NCBI GenBank assembly: GCA_019828565.1
Contig: JAHDYR010000053.1
Location: forward strand, 62,001-126,000
Origin: Carpediemonas membranifera
Taxonomy: Eukaryota > Fornicata
Length of the DNA: 64,000 nucleotides
Direction of reading: 5' to 3'
Shown here: one piece after another, positions 29,346 to 40,071 of the stretch
How positions within the stretch are numbered: position 1 is the stretch's first letter
Layout of the letters: each line of letters opens with the position of its first letter
The notes under the pieces: model-generated
The model's input: only the letters and a program-made list of their open reading frames with translations
Told to the model about the DNA's origin: nothing
The model's database searches: none
Made by a program: the position numbers and the translations under genes

Positions 29346-30075
29346 CTATTCAGCCAGGCGCAGGTACTGACGCGCCGTCTCTCGGGCAGAAGATATACCA
29401 TGGAGGGATGCGTTCTGGGCAAGGCGCTTGAACGACACAACGAACAGCGGAAGTCGCTCCCACTCTCCTTGGGCCCAGTAGTGATGGTCGTACTCGAGTG
29501 ATAAATATTCGTAGGGGTGAATTGTTCGAACGCACACGAAGAAGAGAAGCGGGAGCAGTTTCGTCTCATCAGCAGCAACACGAACAAGAACGTGACCAAT
29601 GTGGCACTGCACATTGGTCACGACCGGGTTGTCGTTGATGCGATGGACACCGATTGTTTCAGGGTTGGCGCTGACGCAAAAACTGGGTTCCATCGATGAG
29701 GTAGTCGTAGTTACCATTTGACTGGCGCTCATGGATGACCTCACCAGCATAGACACCGACCAGAGAACCGACGTCGATTCGGTGCGACGAGATGACCCCT
29801 TGGCCAACATCGGTGCCCATGAGGGACTTCTGTGGCTCAAGAAGGATCCCATCTGCGGTCTTAGCGATGCCGTTCTCAAGTAGTTCTTCGCCTGCATGCT
29901 CAGAGTCCGCCTTCTTGCCACCTGCACCGAGGAACTGCTCTCTATCCTCCTTAGAGAGCTTTTTCAGAGACATCAATTTCTCGTAATCATCTAAAGACAT
30001 TGTAATGTTCTCCTCTTCCTCTGATCCATCTGTAGCAACATGCGGGATCATGATAGTGTGCATTCCTGTTGTCAC
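29346..30075 (-). CDS. SET-domain protein, copy 2
   Basis: Starts ATG 30075. One frame change at a T run near 29678 (five T; four would restore the frame) joins the two halves. Acidic N-terminus, then the SET pattern: G-Q-G-V-I-S...I-D-V-G-S-L-V-G-V-Y-A-G-E-V-I, Y-D-Y-L-I-D-G-T-Q-F, a degenerate N-H-S region (V-H-R-I-N-D-N) and Y-E-Y-L-S-L-E-Y-D-H-H-Y. The cofactor-binding N-H motif is weaker than in copy 1, so activity is uncertain. Divergent from 30130, 54 bp apart. Confidence 0.6.
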
Positions 30076-30129
30076 TCACAATTGCGAAACTCGCTCTCTG
30101 TTCCATAACCTGCACATCGGATTTGAACG

Positions 30130-30732
30130 ATGACGACAGACAGCCAACAGTGGATCGCATTTGAGCATCTTGCGGCTCTATACACCACTATAAAGCGTGG
30201 TAAGATAGAGACCGCAAGTCAATGCATCAACATGATCGAGGATTCCTGTGTGGAACGATTTGTGATGTTCTGGCTAACTACAGAGAACGCGGCGACGATT
30301 TACAACGAGAAAACGGCTGCTCTGCAGGAGAGCTATGGAGACGGAGTTGTGCGGTGCTCGGGTACGGACAGCATCACGAGAACAATATCATCTTCCTCTC
30401 GTGGTGTCGAGCATGTATCGAGCATTGAGCGAGCATCAAGCGTCATGCAGCGTCACTTGGAGTTCCTGCATTGGGGCAAGATCGCCCTTTCCTGTAGCGG
30501 CAGGACGCTAGCTGACTTTGCGACTCAGCACTTCCCCTTCCGTGTCTCTGATATTGAACGCAAGATTGTCTTCGTGATGGTCACCGTTCCCAATGAGTTC
30601 ATGGTTTGGTATAAGGCGCTTGTTGACGAGAAGATCGATGAAGAAGAGTTTACCTACTACATCATTTATCGTCTTAACTCCAGCGCGAAGGATCACATGG
30701 TTGTTAATGCCCTAACCTTCAAATATGAATGA
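30130..30732 (+). CDS. Hypothetical protein, 200 aa
   Basis: ATG 30130 to TGA, no frame breaks. Mostly helical, with two Cys near residue 37 and 76 and aromatic-rich end. No known domain recognised. It sits between the SET gene and R unit R2, which starts about 60 bp after its stop. Confidence 0.5.
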   Translation: MTTDSQQWIAFEHLAALYTTIKRGKIETASQCINMIEDSCVERFVMFWLTTENAATIYNEKTAALQESYGDGVVRCSGTDSITRTISSSSRGVEHVSSIERASSVMQRHLEFLHWGKIALSCSGRTLADFATQHFPFRVSDIERKIVFVMVTVPNEFMVWYKALVDEKIDEEEFTYYIIYRLNSSAKDHMVVNALTFKYE

Positions 30733-30792
30733 TCAGAGAGAGTGATGTGGTTAAAATGGATTGCAAATGAGTCTTTTTAATGTCTCACCACC

Positions 30793-31172
30793 TGTTTGGG
30801 CCTCAGCGCTGTCGTTCAGGCCAATCCACGTTTGTGGATCCGTGCAGTTTATGGCTTATCGACCGGACATCTCCTGAACTGAGCGCCAGGGGGCGGAGGT
30901 GGCGTTGGCGTGGGGCGTGGAGGCGCTGGGGGCGGGGGTGGCGTTGATATTGGGCAATTACATAAAAGTGCACGGTGCTTGGAATTTCATTCCAACCTCA
31001 AAATGGCGGGAAAGCATTATTGGAAGGAACTAGTGGCAGCTATGCGGTTCTTTATACTGCAAAAGCAACCAGCTGTCGTCAAAAAGCGCGCCATCTACCA
31101 TCAATAACCAACATCTGCGTTGCACTCCACTGTTCTCGGTCGTTACTGCACAAAAATCACTAAACAACATCA
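30793..31172 (+). repeat. R unit, copy R2
   Basis: Same unit as R1. Similarity with R3, R4 and R5 continues past CTAAACAACATCA for about another 45 to 90 bp (to about 31265 against R4 and R5). It lies directly upstream of the gene 31404-32573, so it may supply its promoter and leader. Confidence 0.8.
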
Positions 31173-31403
31173 AAAAGGACTGTTCATACGTTATTAAACA
31201 TTGCTTGCTACTTCTGTTTCATCTTATTGTCGTTTACAGCTGTGTTGTCCTCAACAAATGCCAAGACAGATCAACGAGGCGTTCGCGGCTTCCCGTTGAA
31301 GACTTGCCATTGCCAGAGAGAGTGCCATGCCTGGCACGTCTCTCTTCTTGTCTGCCGCGTGAAGGAATCGACCAGGCTGGATTCATGTGCAGCTTATGCA
31401 GCA

Positions 31404-32573
31404 ATGGACACTCTGGAGTCAGAACTGCATTTGCAGCAGCTTATTGCTGCTATTGAGCTTACTTGTGGCCCTGTCCCATCAGAAAGAAACAACAGACAGG
31501 CTCGAAAGATCGCCGCGGTCATTTCTGGTGAGTTTGACAGAGCATTCGACCGTTTCTTGCGCGATCTCTTCGCCGACAGCCCGTCTATCATGAAAGAGCT
31601 AGATCTCCTGGCGGAGATTCCCCAAGAGCCCATTGAAGATGTGCCTGTCGCGGTAGGAGAAACCGCCAAGCCTGCATCCAAGCTTCAGCCCAAGACCACC
31701 AAGTCTGCGAAGAAGAAGGTGCAGACAAAGAAGCTGAGACAGCTGGCGCCGCGACGCGCTGGTACGCCTGCCCCGACACAACAGCAGGTCATCGTACCAC
31801 TCAAGAACCTCAGCCGCCAGGAAGAGACAAGCCTTGAAACGTGGATTCGCAGCGTGCCGAAAAACTGTGCCATTACCATCGATATCTCTGGGATGGATGG
31901 TTTCAACGCCAGTGAGTCGACCCTTCACGAGCTGGAACACTCATTCCAGGAGAACAACGTCCGAGTTATTCGGGCCTGGATTGCTTACCAGCTTTGTCTC
32001 TACGACTGTTTGTCAAGCCAGAAGATTAAGTATAACGAAAACGTGGCCCCCAGCGACGCCCCTGCTCTCAGTGGCTCTTCAGCAGCAGAGGATCTTTGTC
32101 CAGGCGAACAAGCAAGGTGCACTTTCCACACGCCTTAACATAACGAAGACCCCTTCTACAACAACGTTGTGGAGCGTCTGAAACTGATGGGTGAGACAGA
32201 AAGCATGATGTCAAAGTTCCACAACATCATTGGTGTCATCATCATCCACTTCGCCGACTTCACTTCCTTGCTGAAGAACCGAATGATCCCGAAGGATAAC
32301 GATACAGTCAGGGGCTTGAGCACCCTCATTGTTCACAGTCATCTGTGCATGGTTTACTCAACGGCGAAAGATATCCGTCCTGAGATCTACAATGCTCTGA
32401 CGACAAGCAGTACATTCCCGCCAGACCTTATGGCGTTTGCAAGAATGGCATTTGGTCTCGGACAAACCGCGGCGGTGACCCATGAGTCGCCCGAAAAGCA
32501 GAAGCATGCGGACAACACAATAGAGGATGATTCAGAGATCGAGACAAGTGGTAAGAGGGTGAGGACTGAGTAA
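31404..32573 (+). CDS. Unknown Lys-rich-linker protein, one in-frame stop
   Basis: From ATG 31404, a helical N-terminus, a Lys/Pro-rich linker (about 31680-31790), and a helical C-terminus. An in-frame TAA at 32136 splits it. Between about 32060 and 32140 a neighbouring frame reads more protein-like, so two compensating one-base errors, not a true stop, may be the cause. Both sides carry R units. The last ~130 bp plus 3' flank recur, reversed, at 42105-42231. No domain recognised. Confidence 0.45.
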
Positions 32574-32610
32574 ATGGATTGCAAATGAGTCTTTTTAATG
32601 TCTCACCACC

Positions 32611-32951
32611 TGTTTGGGCCTCAGCGCTGTCGTTCAGGCCAATCCACGTTTGTGGATCCGTGCAGTTTATGGCTTATCGACCGGACATCTCCTGAACTGA
32701 GCGCCAGGGGGCGGGGGGTGGCGTTGATATTGGGCAATTACATAAAAGTGCACGGTGCTTGGAATTTCATTCCAACCTCAAAATGGCGGGAAAGCATTAT
32801 TGGAAGGAACTAGTGGCAGCTATGCGGTTCTTTATACTGCAAAAAGCAACCAGCTGTCGTCAAAAGCGCGCCATCTACCATCAATAACCAACATCTGCGT
32901 TGCACTCCACTGTTCTCGGTCGTTAATGCACAAAATCACTAAACAACATCA
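32611..32951 (+). repeat. R unit, copy R3
   Basis: Same unit, with about 40 bp less in the GC-rich part. The upstream flank (GGATTGCAAATGAGTC...) is shared with R2 and R5, and downstream similarity runs to about 32996. Confidence 0.8.
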
Positions 32952-33110
32952 AAAGGACTGTTCATACGTTATTAAACATTGCTTGCTACTTCTGTTACAT
33001 CTCCTTAGGACATTTACTTCTGATTCTGTTTCTGCTCTCTCTTCTCCAGCACCTCTGCCATCTCGAGACCTGTCAGCAGCATTGATCTCATTCCTGCATC
33101 ACAGAAAGTA

Positions 33111-34416
33111 TCAATCTCTTTTCGTCCGCTCAATCATTGCAATAAACTGCCTGTGCAGTCTTCCGCGCACACCTTTTGCGCACTTATTGGTGCTCACCTG
33201 CCTGTATCCCTTGTGGCATGTGTCACAGCTGACGTTCTCGCGTCCATGAAGGTCTCTACCACACACTATGCAGCGCCGATAGAAGACTTGACCCTCAAAC
33301 CCTCGCTGACAGCAGTCGGTCAGTCTCTTTCGCTGAGCTGCAGACAGGAGTGACCTCTTCTGTATCATCTAACAGAAGCGGACTCGGCTTGGCGACGCAT
33401 TCATGCACGCGCATGATGACCTTGAGCTTGTCAAGACATTCGGCAGCAGTGGGACGCTTCGCAGGGTCGAAGTGGAGCATCTGCATTGCCAGGTCGTACA
33501 GGCTGAGACAAGTAGGTGGCGTGGTGCCGCGAATCGGGAGCTCAGAGTTCACGTTGACACACTCGAGGCAATCTTTGAAATGTGTCTGTGCCTGAGGGTG
33601 ACAACTGCAACTGCCCACCATAGAATTGGCACCAGTTCAGCAAGCTACCAAGCTTCAGCATCTTCTTCTTCTTCTTGTTGTCGATCTGCGCCATGTTTGC
33701 ACCCATGTCAGTCACCTTCGCGGCAAAGGGGGACTTAGAGAGACCGTTAACGAGCATCATAATGACAATACCGCAAGAGTAAATGTCCGATGCAGGTGTC
33801 ACGACATAAGAAGTGACGGAAAGAGCCCCTACCGTCATGCGCGCGAGCTTGGAGGTGTCGCGTGCAGCAGGAATCACTGAGCGCGAGACAAGGTACTCGT
33901 AGAAAAGCTCTGGGGGCAAATATCCATGGGTGCCGCGATACTCGGATGCGAATCTCAGTTGTATGGCCCACCTGTCGTCGCCATTAGCCGGCTTCCTCAT
34001 TGCAGACCCAAAATCAATGAGGTATCCCTTCTGACTCTTGCTGAAGAGGAAGTTGTCTGGCTTAATATCGCAATGGACAACCCCGTGGTCATGCATGTAG
34101 CATACTGCCTGCAGCAGATGCGAAACATAGCGGAACTGCACGCTGGAGTGAGCCTTGCAGATGCCAGCGAAGGGGTACAGTTGACCAAAGGAGCCATGAA
34201 GGCTGGATCACGGTCGACAAAACCTGTATCGACGACAGGGAGGACATGCGGACTGTCCTTGAGCGCTAGCAGAGTGGGAACCTCCATACCATAATGCTCA
34301 TCAACTTTGATCACGACCTGCAGCTTTTCAGGTTCAAAGTTGTGCAGATATTGTCTACTATTACCAGGTAAGGAAGTAAGTCGCTCCAGCTTGTCGCTAT
34401 CTAGCTCGAACACCAT
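33111..34416 (-). CDS. Protein kinase with C-terminal zinc ribbon (frame breaks)
   Basis: ATG 34416 to stop 33111 with about three frame changes (near 34185, 33630 and 33360). Kinase motifs in order: V-V-I-K-V (ATP-site Lys), V-V-H-C-D-I-K-P-D-N-F (catalytic loop, with Cys in place of Arg in H-R-D), Y-L-I-D-F-G (Mg-binding), G-T-H-G-Y-L-P-P-E-L (P+1 loop), D-I-Y-S-C-G (helix F) and a final R-P-T-A. The gene ends with C-I-V-C-G...C-D-T-C, a four-Cys ribbon. A Ser/Thr kinase is likely. The H-C-D replacement is seen in some active kinases. It may be a pseudogene or a poorly sequenced gene. Confidence 0.6.
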
Positions 34417-34581
34417 GCACAGGTAGCTGTGTGAAATTCGGTCTTAAAAGTGCATTTCGCGACAGCTAGCTGTGCGTCACAACGAGAGAAGTAGCAGTGG
34501 AAAACAAGCCAGGACTGGCTTATGAATGGTGTTTATGGACATCAGCTATGCTCCAATCATAAACTCTTCCTCTTTACAATG

Positions 34582-35780
34582 TCAGATGAAGGAAAAGACG
34601 ATACTGTCGGCAGTATCGCTCTCTGAGCGCTCCTCATCAATCACATTCTCTTGAATCTCCCCCATCACCATCTCTGCCCGCCACCTCCCCGCCATGCTCG
34701 TCGTGGTCGATCTTTGGTTCCTCATCGGCACTCTTGCATAAGTCCACCTCCTCACCAAAGGCGCCCTCCTCGCTCTCCCTCGCGAGCTGGCACCTCGTAG
34801 TGCATCCACTCTGCCTGGTAAGCTGGCTCGTCGGACACCGCCTCCTCGTCAGTATCGCCCTCTCTCTCGCCCTCTGGCATCTCTGTCTCGCGAGTCAGCG
34901 AGCCGAACTCCGCCTCCTTGTCAGCCTCGCTCTGCCTCTCTTTCTTCTTAGTATCGTGAAGCTCGATCATTCTGGCCTTGAGCCTGTTGTAAAGCCAGCC
35001 ATCGAGCATCGGCGGCACCAGGTCGGCAGAGCTTCGGATCTCCGGGTTGAGATCAAAGATCGTCGGGCGCCGCGTGGTCGTTAAGTGACTGGACGCCAAC
35101 TGGTGCCTGAACTGCTCATCGGTCAGGCTGATGCGCTTGTCCTTAATGACCTTCTGAGGCTTCTCCTGCGGTCTGCCGCGGCGCTCTAGCGTGCCGATAG
35201 ACTGCATCCTATCGGTGGACACGTCGATCCGCTGCGCAAAGCGAAGCATGCGAACCGTCAACCCCTGAACCTTGAGCGCCTCCGATACAGCACTGGCCTG
35301 CGGGAATCCCGATTTGAGCGTGCCAAAGCCCATCCAGCTCGGGCACGAGGTAAGGTCTATCGCATCGGGGAGATTACCTTGGAGATACGAATACTCCCAG
35401 CCCGTCTGGTTGAGCAGAATGGCAATGGCGCCATACGGGCTGGGGAGACTCTCAACTGATGCAGGGGACACCTCTTCCTCCTCTTTCCAGGACAACGGCT
35501 TCGCAGGGTGTGGCAAGTCGAAGTTCCGGAAAGACTGAACAGCCGAAACGATCCTCTTAGCCATAGCAGGCGTCTTTGTAGCGAAATAATGCGCCAAATA
35601 AGTCGTAACGTTGTCGCTTCGGACAATCTCGATGCCCTTCTGCATTTCAGCGCCTGTTTCCTGGCAAATGCTGGCCAAAACGTCCTCCAGGTGCTTCTTG
35701 TACACACTACGCGTCTTCACTGAAACTCTATCAGACCAGCGCTTAACAATATCGTCGTTATTTGCAGCTAGAACCTCCAT
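34582..35780 (-). CDS. Acidic-tailed protein with recombinase-like N-terminal helices
   Basis: ATG 35780; open for 342 codons to 34752, and two frame changes would extend a strongly acidic tail to 34582. The N-terminal ~100 residues (S-V-K-T-R-S-V-Y-K-K-H-L...V-T-T-Y-L-A-H-Y-F) resemble the helical core-binding domain that precedes tyrosine-recombinase catalytic domains. None of the R..H-x-x-R..Y residues is visible afterwards, so no recombinase is claimed. The C-terminal third is Glu-rich and disordered. The start lies 17 bp from a 22-bp inverted repeat. Confidence 0.4.
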
Positions 35781-35796
35781 AACACGAGTTTTTCTG

Positions 35797-35993
35797 TTGG
35801 TATTGCAATTTCAGAATTTCGTACATACAAAATTATCAAATACTTGGATTCGACCTAAACTTGGCTCAGATCCGCAATCCTGAGGCTGGAGTGGAGTTCA
35901 TGGGAACTTTTAAAAATTTTTAAAGTAGTCATGAACATCCAAATTCTAAGACAATCTCCGGTACTGGAAGTAATTCTGAAATTGCAATACCAA
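35797..35993. repeat. 197-bp element bounded by 22-bp perfect inverted repeats
   Basis: The 22 bases at 35797-35818 are perfectly complementary to 35972-35993; similarity extends a few bases outward with mismatches. The interior is AT-rich and has no frame. The size and termini suit a MITE-type non-autonomous element. Confidence 0.6.
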
Positions 35994-36113
35994 CACAAGT
36001 TATATTTCTGAAAACCGAATACACGGTGATACTGTTATCTATTAGCTCCAGTAGGGACCCAGGCCGGAGTTTTTGTACACCCCTACCCGCTTGCCTCGGA
36101 ATTCGGACATGCC

Positions 36114-36213
36114 NNNNNNNNNNNNNNNNNNNNNNNNNNNNNNNNNNNNNNNNNNNNNNNNNNNNNNNNNNNNNNNNNNNNNNNNNNNNNNNNNNNNNNN
36201 NNNNNNNNNNNNN
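36114..36213. other. Scaffold gap (100 N)
   Basis: Exactly 100 N, the usual placeholder for a gap of unknown size. Linkage between the left and right parts is therefore an assembler statement. Confidence 0.98.
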
Positions 36214-37009
36214 TCACGTACCGCCAAGGCCAAAGCGTCACAAACCCACCGCTGTCCATCGAAATGGCGAACTTAAGAATAGAAAGAATACTCGGCAGCT
36301 TTAACGTAGTAGGCATGCACATATCACTAAGAAACATCAGCAAGCGAGCGCAGAGCATCATCAGCAACAATAATCCCTAAACAACATCAGAGTACCATAA
36401 GTCCACCACGTCCATACGATATGAACTATAAATGAACCACTGAGCAGTACAGATGATTTGAAAGTACTCAGGCATGGCCAGAATACCGCAATTATCGTCC
36501 GTTGATCCACGTGACCTCCATCTTGGTCGGTATCCAGAGAACCTCCGTCAGACGCTGGCAACGGAACATTTAGGGGAGCATCCTGAATGGGGGCCAGATC
36601 TTGAGTGGACCCTTGGTCTCGACATGCCATGACCGAGTACTCTAGGGGCCTCCACAGTGCGTCCCGAGGTACGTTATAGCACCACAGACCTTCCCCCAAA
36701 AGCTGACTCCTGGACCCCTTTGGCCGGAGCTCGCCGAAACGTGAAAATCGGCGATGATTTCTCCGTATAACGTCATAGGGGTTATATGGGGCTCGCTCAG
36801 CCGTGCAGATAACGGCTCTGGCCATATTAAATTTGCTGAAAAGGCCCCGGCTCGCTGGCCGGACGATTTGAATCAGCATCGGCGAGAATGGACGTGTGCG
36901 GGTAGGGCTAGGTGTGATGACGGCGGTGGTAGTCACGGTATGAGTTCCGGACAAGCCGCAGGCGATATACATAAACTCTTAGTAACCATTTAACGCGTCT
37001 CTCGGCGAT
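36214..37009. other. Non-coding stretch with an inverted-repeat partner at 22.6 kb
   Basis: No supported gene. Bases 36478-36577 match 22588-22690 in reverse. CTAAACAACATCA is at 36377. Confidence 0.45.
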
Positions 37010-38753
37010 ATACGATGCTAGACTTCGTTCACTTGGCTGGAAGAAGCCACTCTGAGTTCGAGAAGAAGGAGCTAATGACCAAGATCAATGCAGCTGCAAG
37101 CGCTAAAAGGCAAATGCGACGTCCTTCGCGCGCTTTTGCTGCCCGTAGGCGCGATTTGTACTCGCTACTGTGATCAAGGAACGTACGTTACTGAGCAGAA
37201 ATTGTTTACACAGGTGTTAATCTCAAAGCGTATTGCCACGTTCTTCCGCCTCACGCGCCAGGAGACAGAAGATATGAAGAAAGGACCTTAAGGCGCAGTT
37301 TATGGCGACGATGAAATTGAATGAGGGGTGAAAGGGTCACAGGGGAACTACAAAGAAAACACTGAAGCAGGTCCTCGGCGGGGATACCTTCACGCACCTG
37401 TACGACGGCGAGGTGGAGAGCGCGCGTATTCGGGTGAAGAAGAGCATTCGTGAGGCTGAGAATGAAGACAAACGCTAGGCTTGAGTGAACTCGCGAAGGG
37501 AGGAGGAGACGAGGACATCAGGGATTGTACTCGGGTTCAGATGATGAAGCTGGCCGATGAGGAAGACCGAAAAGGAGTTGGAAAAGGAGATGGAATACAC
37601 GCGCGAGTCCAAAGTATGATGTGGTATGGGGAGCGAGTGTACGATGAATCTGCGGTACTCGTCGTGTGCGGGCCCGCAGGGATAACGCCCCTGTCCCGGC
37701 GAGGATCACGCCGACCACGTGTTTCCAGCGCTATCTCTGGGCCGACCAGATCGATACTCAGGCGCTTACTGGCGAGAAGACGTTGACCACGAGACTCCCT
37801 GCTGAAGCTCGAGTCGTACGTCGCGTGACAGCCAGTCTGATCTCTGCTCAGAAGACGGAGATCCAATCTCTCAAGGAGCAGGTCGAGCGGCTGAAGAAGC
37901 AGGTGACTGACGAGAGAAGAGACCACTTTCTTGAGTGCAGGCGTATCCATCATGAGCATGACGTTGGGTACCTTGCTTCCTGCGATGTTTCGTTCGCCGC
38001 CAGCCCCATGCCGCCACAGTCTGGCACGCTCTCCAGGACTTCCCTGCCCCCGACGCGCTACGAACGAGCCCGAGGCCTCCATGTCTGTGAAGCGCAAGGC
38101 CCTCTTCATCACGCCCGAGAAGGCCAGGCCTGGGGACTCAGAGGAGGGAGACAGAGGGAGGAGCAGGAGGAGGCGAAGGGAGAAGAGGGGTGAGGCAGAG
38201 AGGAGACGGTGAACACATGCGACGCCTGCATCCAGACTGAGCCGGGAGACTCAGACTCGCATCACCCAGAGGCCGCGGTGCAGACGTGCATCAACGCGGG
38301 AGGCTCTCACGGCTGGCTGTACCTGCGATTCATGTCAAGAGTGACGGCAACTGCGTTGCATATTGTCTCAAGCCATTGAGTTGGGTGGCAGAGTTGATGG
38401 CGACTTCGAAAGTGGCAGCGTGGCCTCTGCCAGTCAGTGAAGGCCAAAGTACTGGTCTAAGAAGAATGTCACGGAGCGTAGCCTGACAGATCGGACTCCG
38501 GCTACTATAACTCGAACGCCATCCGAGTCTGGGCGAGGAAGCAGAAGCGGAACATCCTTGTTGTCCAGTCATACGACGGATACAACGGCATGCAAGGCAT
38601 CTCCGCCATCTTATACCTGTTTGATGGCACCACCATGCTTGCACCCGATGCAGACTTGTGGGGGTTGACAGATAATTTCGCTATTGTCATCGAAGGCGAT
38701 CCGGCTCACGCCACGCTGTACCAGAAGAAGTGCGAGGTCGTTGAGATTGAATA
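37010..38753 (+). pseudogene. Decayed OTU-family gene (relative of 45995-47476)
   Basis: The last part (38216-38753) is a clear copy of 46940-47476, including D-G-N-C at 38340 and the final G-D-P-A-H-A-T-L-Y, but with many one-base gains and losses, so the frame changes repeatedly. The middle matches the coiled-coil and K-R-K-A-L stretch. The first kilobase is more divergent but keeps the K-x-Q-F-M-A start. A dead or badly sequenced copy. Confidence 0.7.
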
Positions 38754-38796
38754 AAGATTTGGATATGCCTTTGTAGTGCGTTCGACTGTGTACGTT

Positions 38797-39543
38797 TAGG
38801 AGAAGGCTGAGACGGAGAAGAAGGAGGACAAGGAGGTGGAGACAGAGGAGAAGAAGGGTAAAGTAGGCAGACGAGGAGGAGCCTGACACGGTGGTGCGTG
38901 GGCCGGAAGATGACGACAATATGTCAGTCGTGTCGATCAGTGACAACGAGCATGAGCCTGAGCTGGTCTTCGACGTACAAACCGCGATCGACAGGATCCT
39001 GACCTGCCCCTGCCAAGGAGATTCACCGTGACGGAGCCTGCATCGCTCATTCGCTCAACGACATTAAGCACGGCCAAGTACTGGGTAAGAATCGAATCAA
39101 ACATTTCAAAAAAATCATCTGAGAGAACACACCGAGGAATCCATGGCCAAAAAGGCCGAGGGCCAGGTCAGGGGGCACATGGTGGGACCCTTCCGAGCTG
39201 TTCAACGGCCAGGGCTGGCTGACAAGCACTGCTATCTCGGCTTGGACGCATCTTGAGAAGGAGAAGGTCATGGTCCTGCAGCGCAGAGAAGAGGAAGATG
39301 GTCGCATAGTCAACTCAGCGACTGTTTACGACAACGGAAGGGTCTACCCTCAGGATTTCAGAAGTCTGACTCAACTCAGTGATGCCATCAGGGAGACGGG
39401 CCACGAGAAGGTCATTGTCATTACGGGTAATCATGCCACGGTGTATCTCGTGGCGGAGCTTCTGTCAGATGGCACTGGTGAAGAGAGTGTGCCGAAGAGG
39501 GAGGAAGTAAATGGTTTGATGTGTTCGGCTGTCTTTCATCTGT
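38797..39543 (+). pseudogene. Second OTU-like remnant
   Basis: Starts after the previous remnant with an E-K-K-E-rich stretch, then D-G-A-C-I-A-H-S-L near 39030 (the Cys motif), and, after a frame break with a stop near 39118, an open piece ending in V-I-T-G-N-H-A-T-V-Y (the His motif). Divergent in sequence from the other OTU copies. Ends 150 bp before R4. Confidence 0.5.
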
Positions 39544-39694
39544 GAAATGAGAACAGGCGTGAGTGTCATGGACACAGATGGCCCGGACAGCGTTGCCTCC
39601 GTCTTGGCATTTGTTGAGGACAACACAGCTGTAAACGACAATAAGATGAAACAGAAGTAGCAAGCAATGTTTAATAACGTATGAACAGTCCTTT

Positions 39695-40071
39695 TGATGT
39701 TGTTTAGTGATTTTGTGCATTAACGACCGAGAACAGTGGAGTGCAACGCAGATGTTGGTTATTGATGGTAGATTGCGCGCTTTTGACGACAGCTGGTTGC
39801 TTTTGCAGTATAAAGAACCACATAGCTGCCACTAGTTCCTTCCAATAATGCTTTCCCGCCATTTTGAGGTTGGAATGAAATTCCAAGCACCGTGCACTTT
39901 ATGTAATTGCCCAATATCAACGCCACCCCCGCCCCCCAGCGCCTCCACGCCCCACGCCAACGCCACCTCCGCCCCTGGCGCTCAGTTCAGGAGATGTCCG
40001 GTCGATAAGCCATAAACTGCACGGATCCACAAACGTGGATTGGCCTGAACGACAGCGCTGAGGCCCAGACA
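39695..40071 (-). repeat. R unit, copy R4 (reverse)
   Basis: Reverse copy of R1, sharing its TGTCTGGGCC start and its upstream neighbour gene; the extended 3' part (39603-39694) is like that of R2. Confidence 0.85.

Noticed and set aside
34752-35780. Tyrosine recombinase
   Set aside because: The N-terminal helices look like a core-binding domain, but the catalytic Arg, His-x-x-Arg and Tyr residues are not visible, so no recombinase is called.
36026-36370. Open frames crossing 36114-36213
   Set aside because: They run through the block of N and have no meaning.
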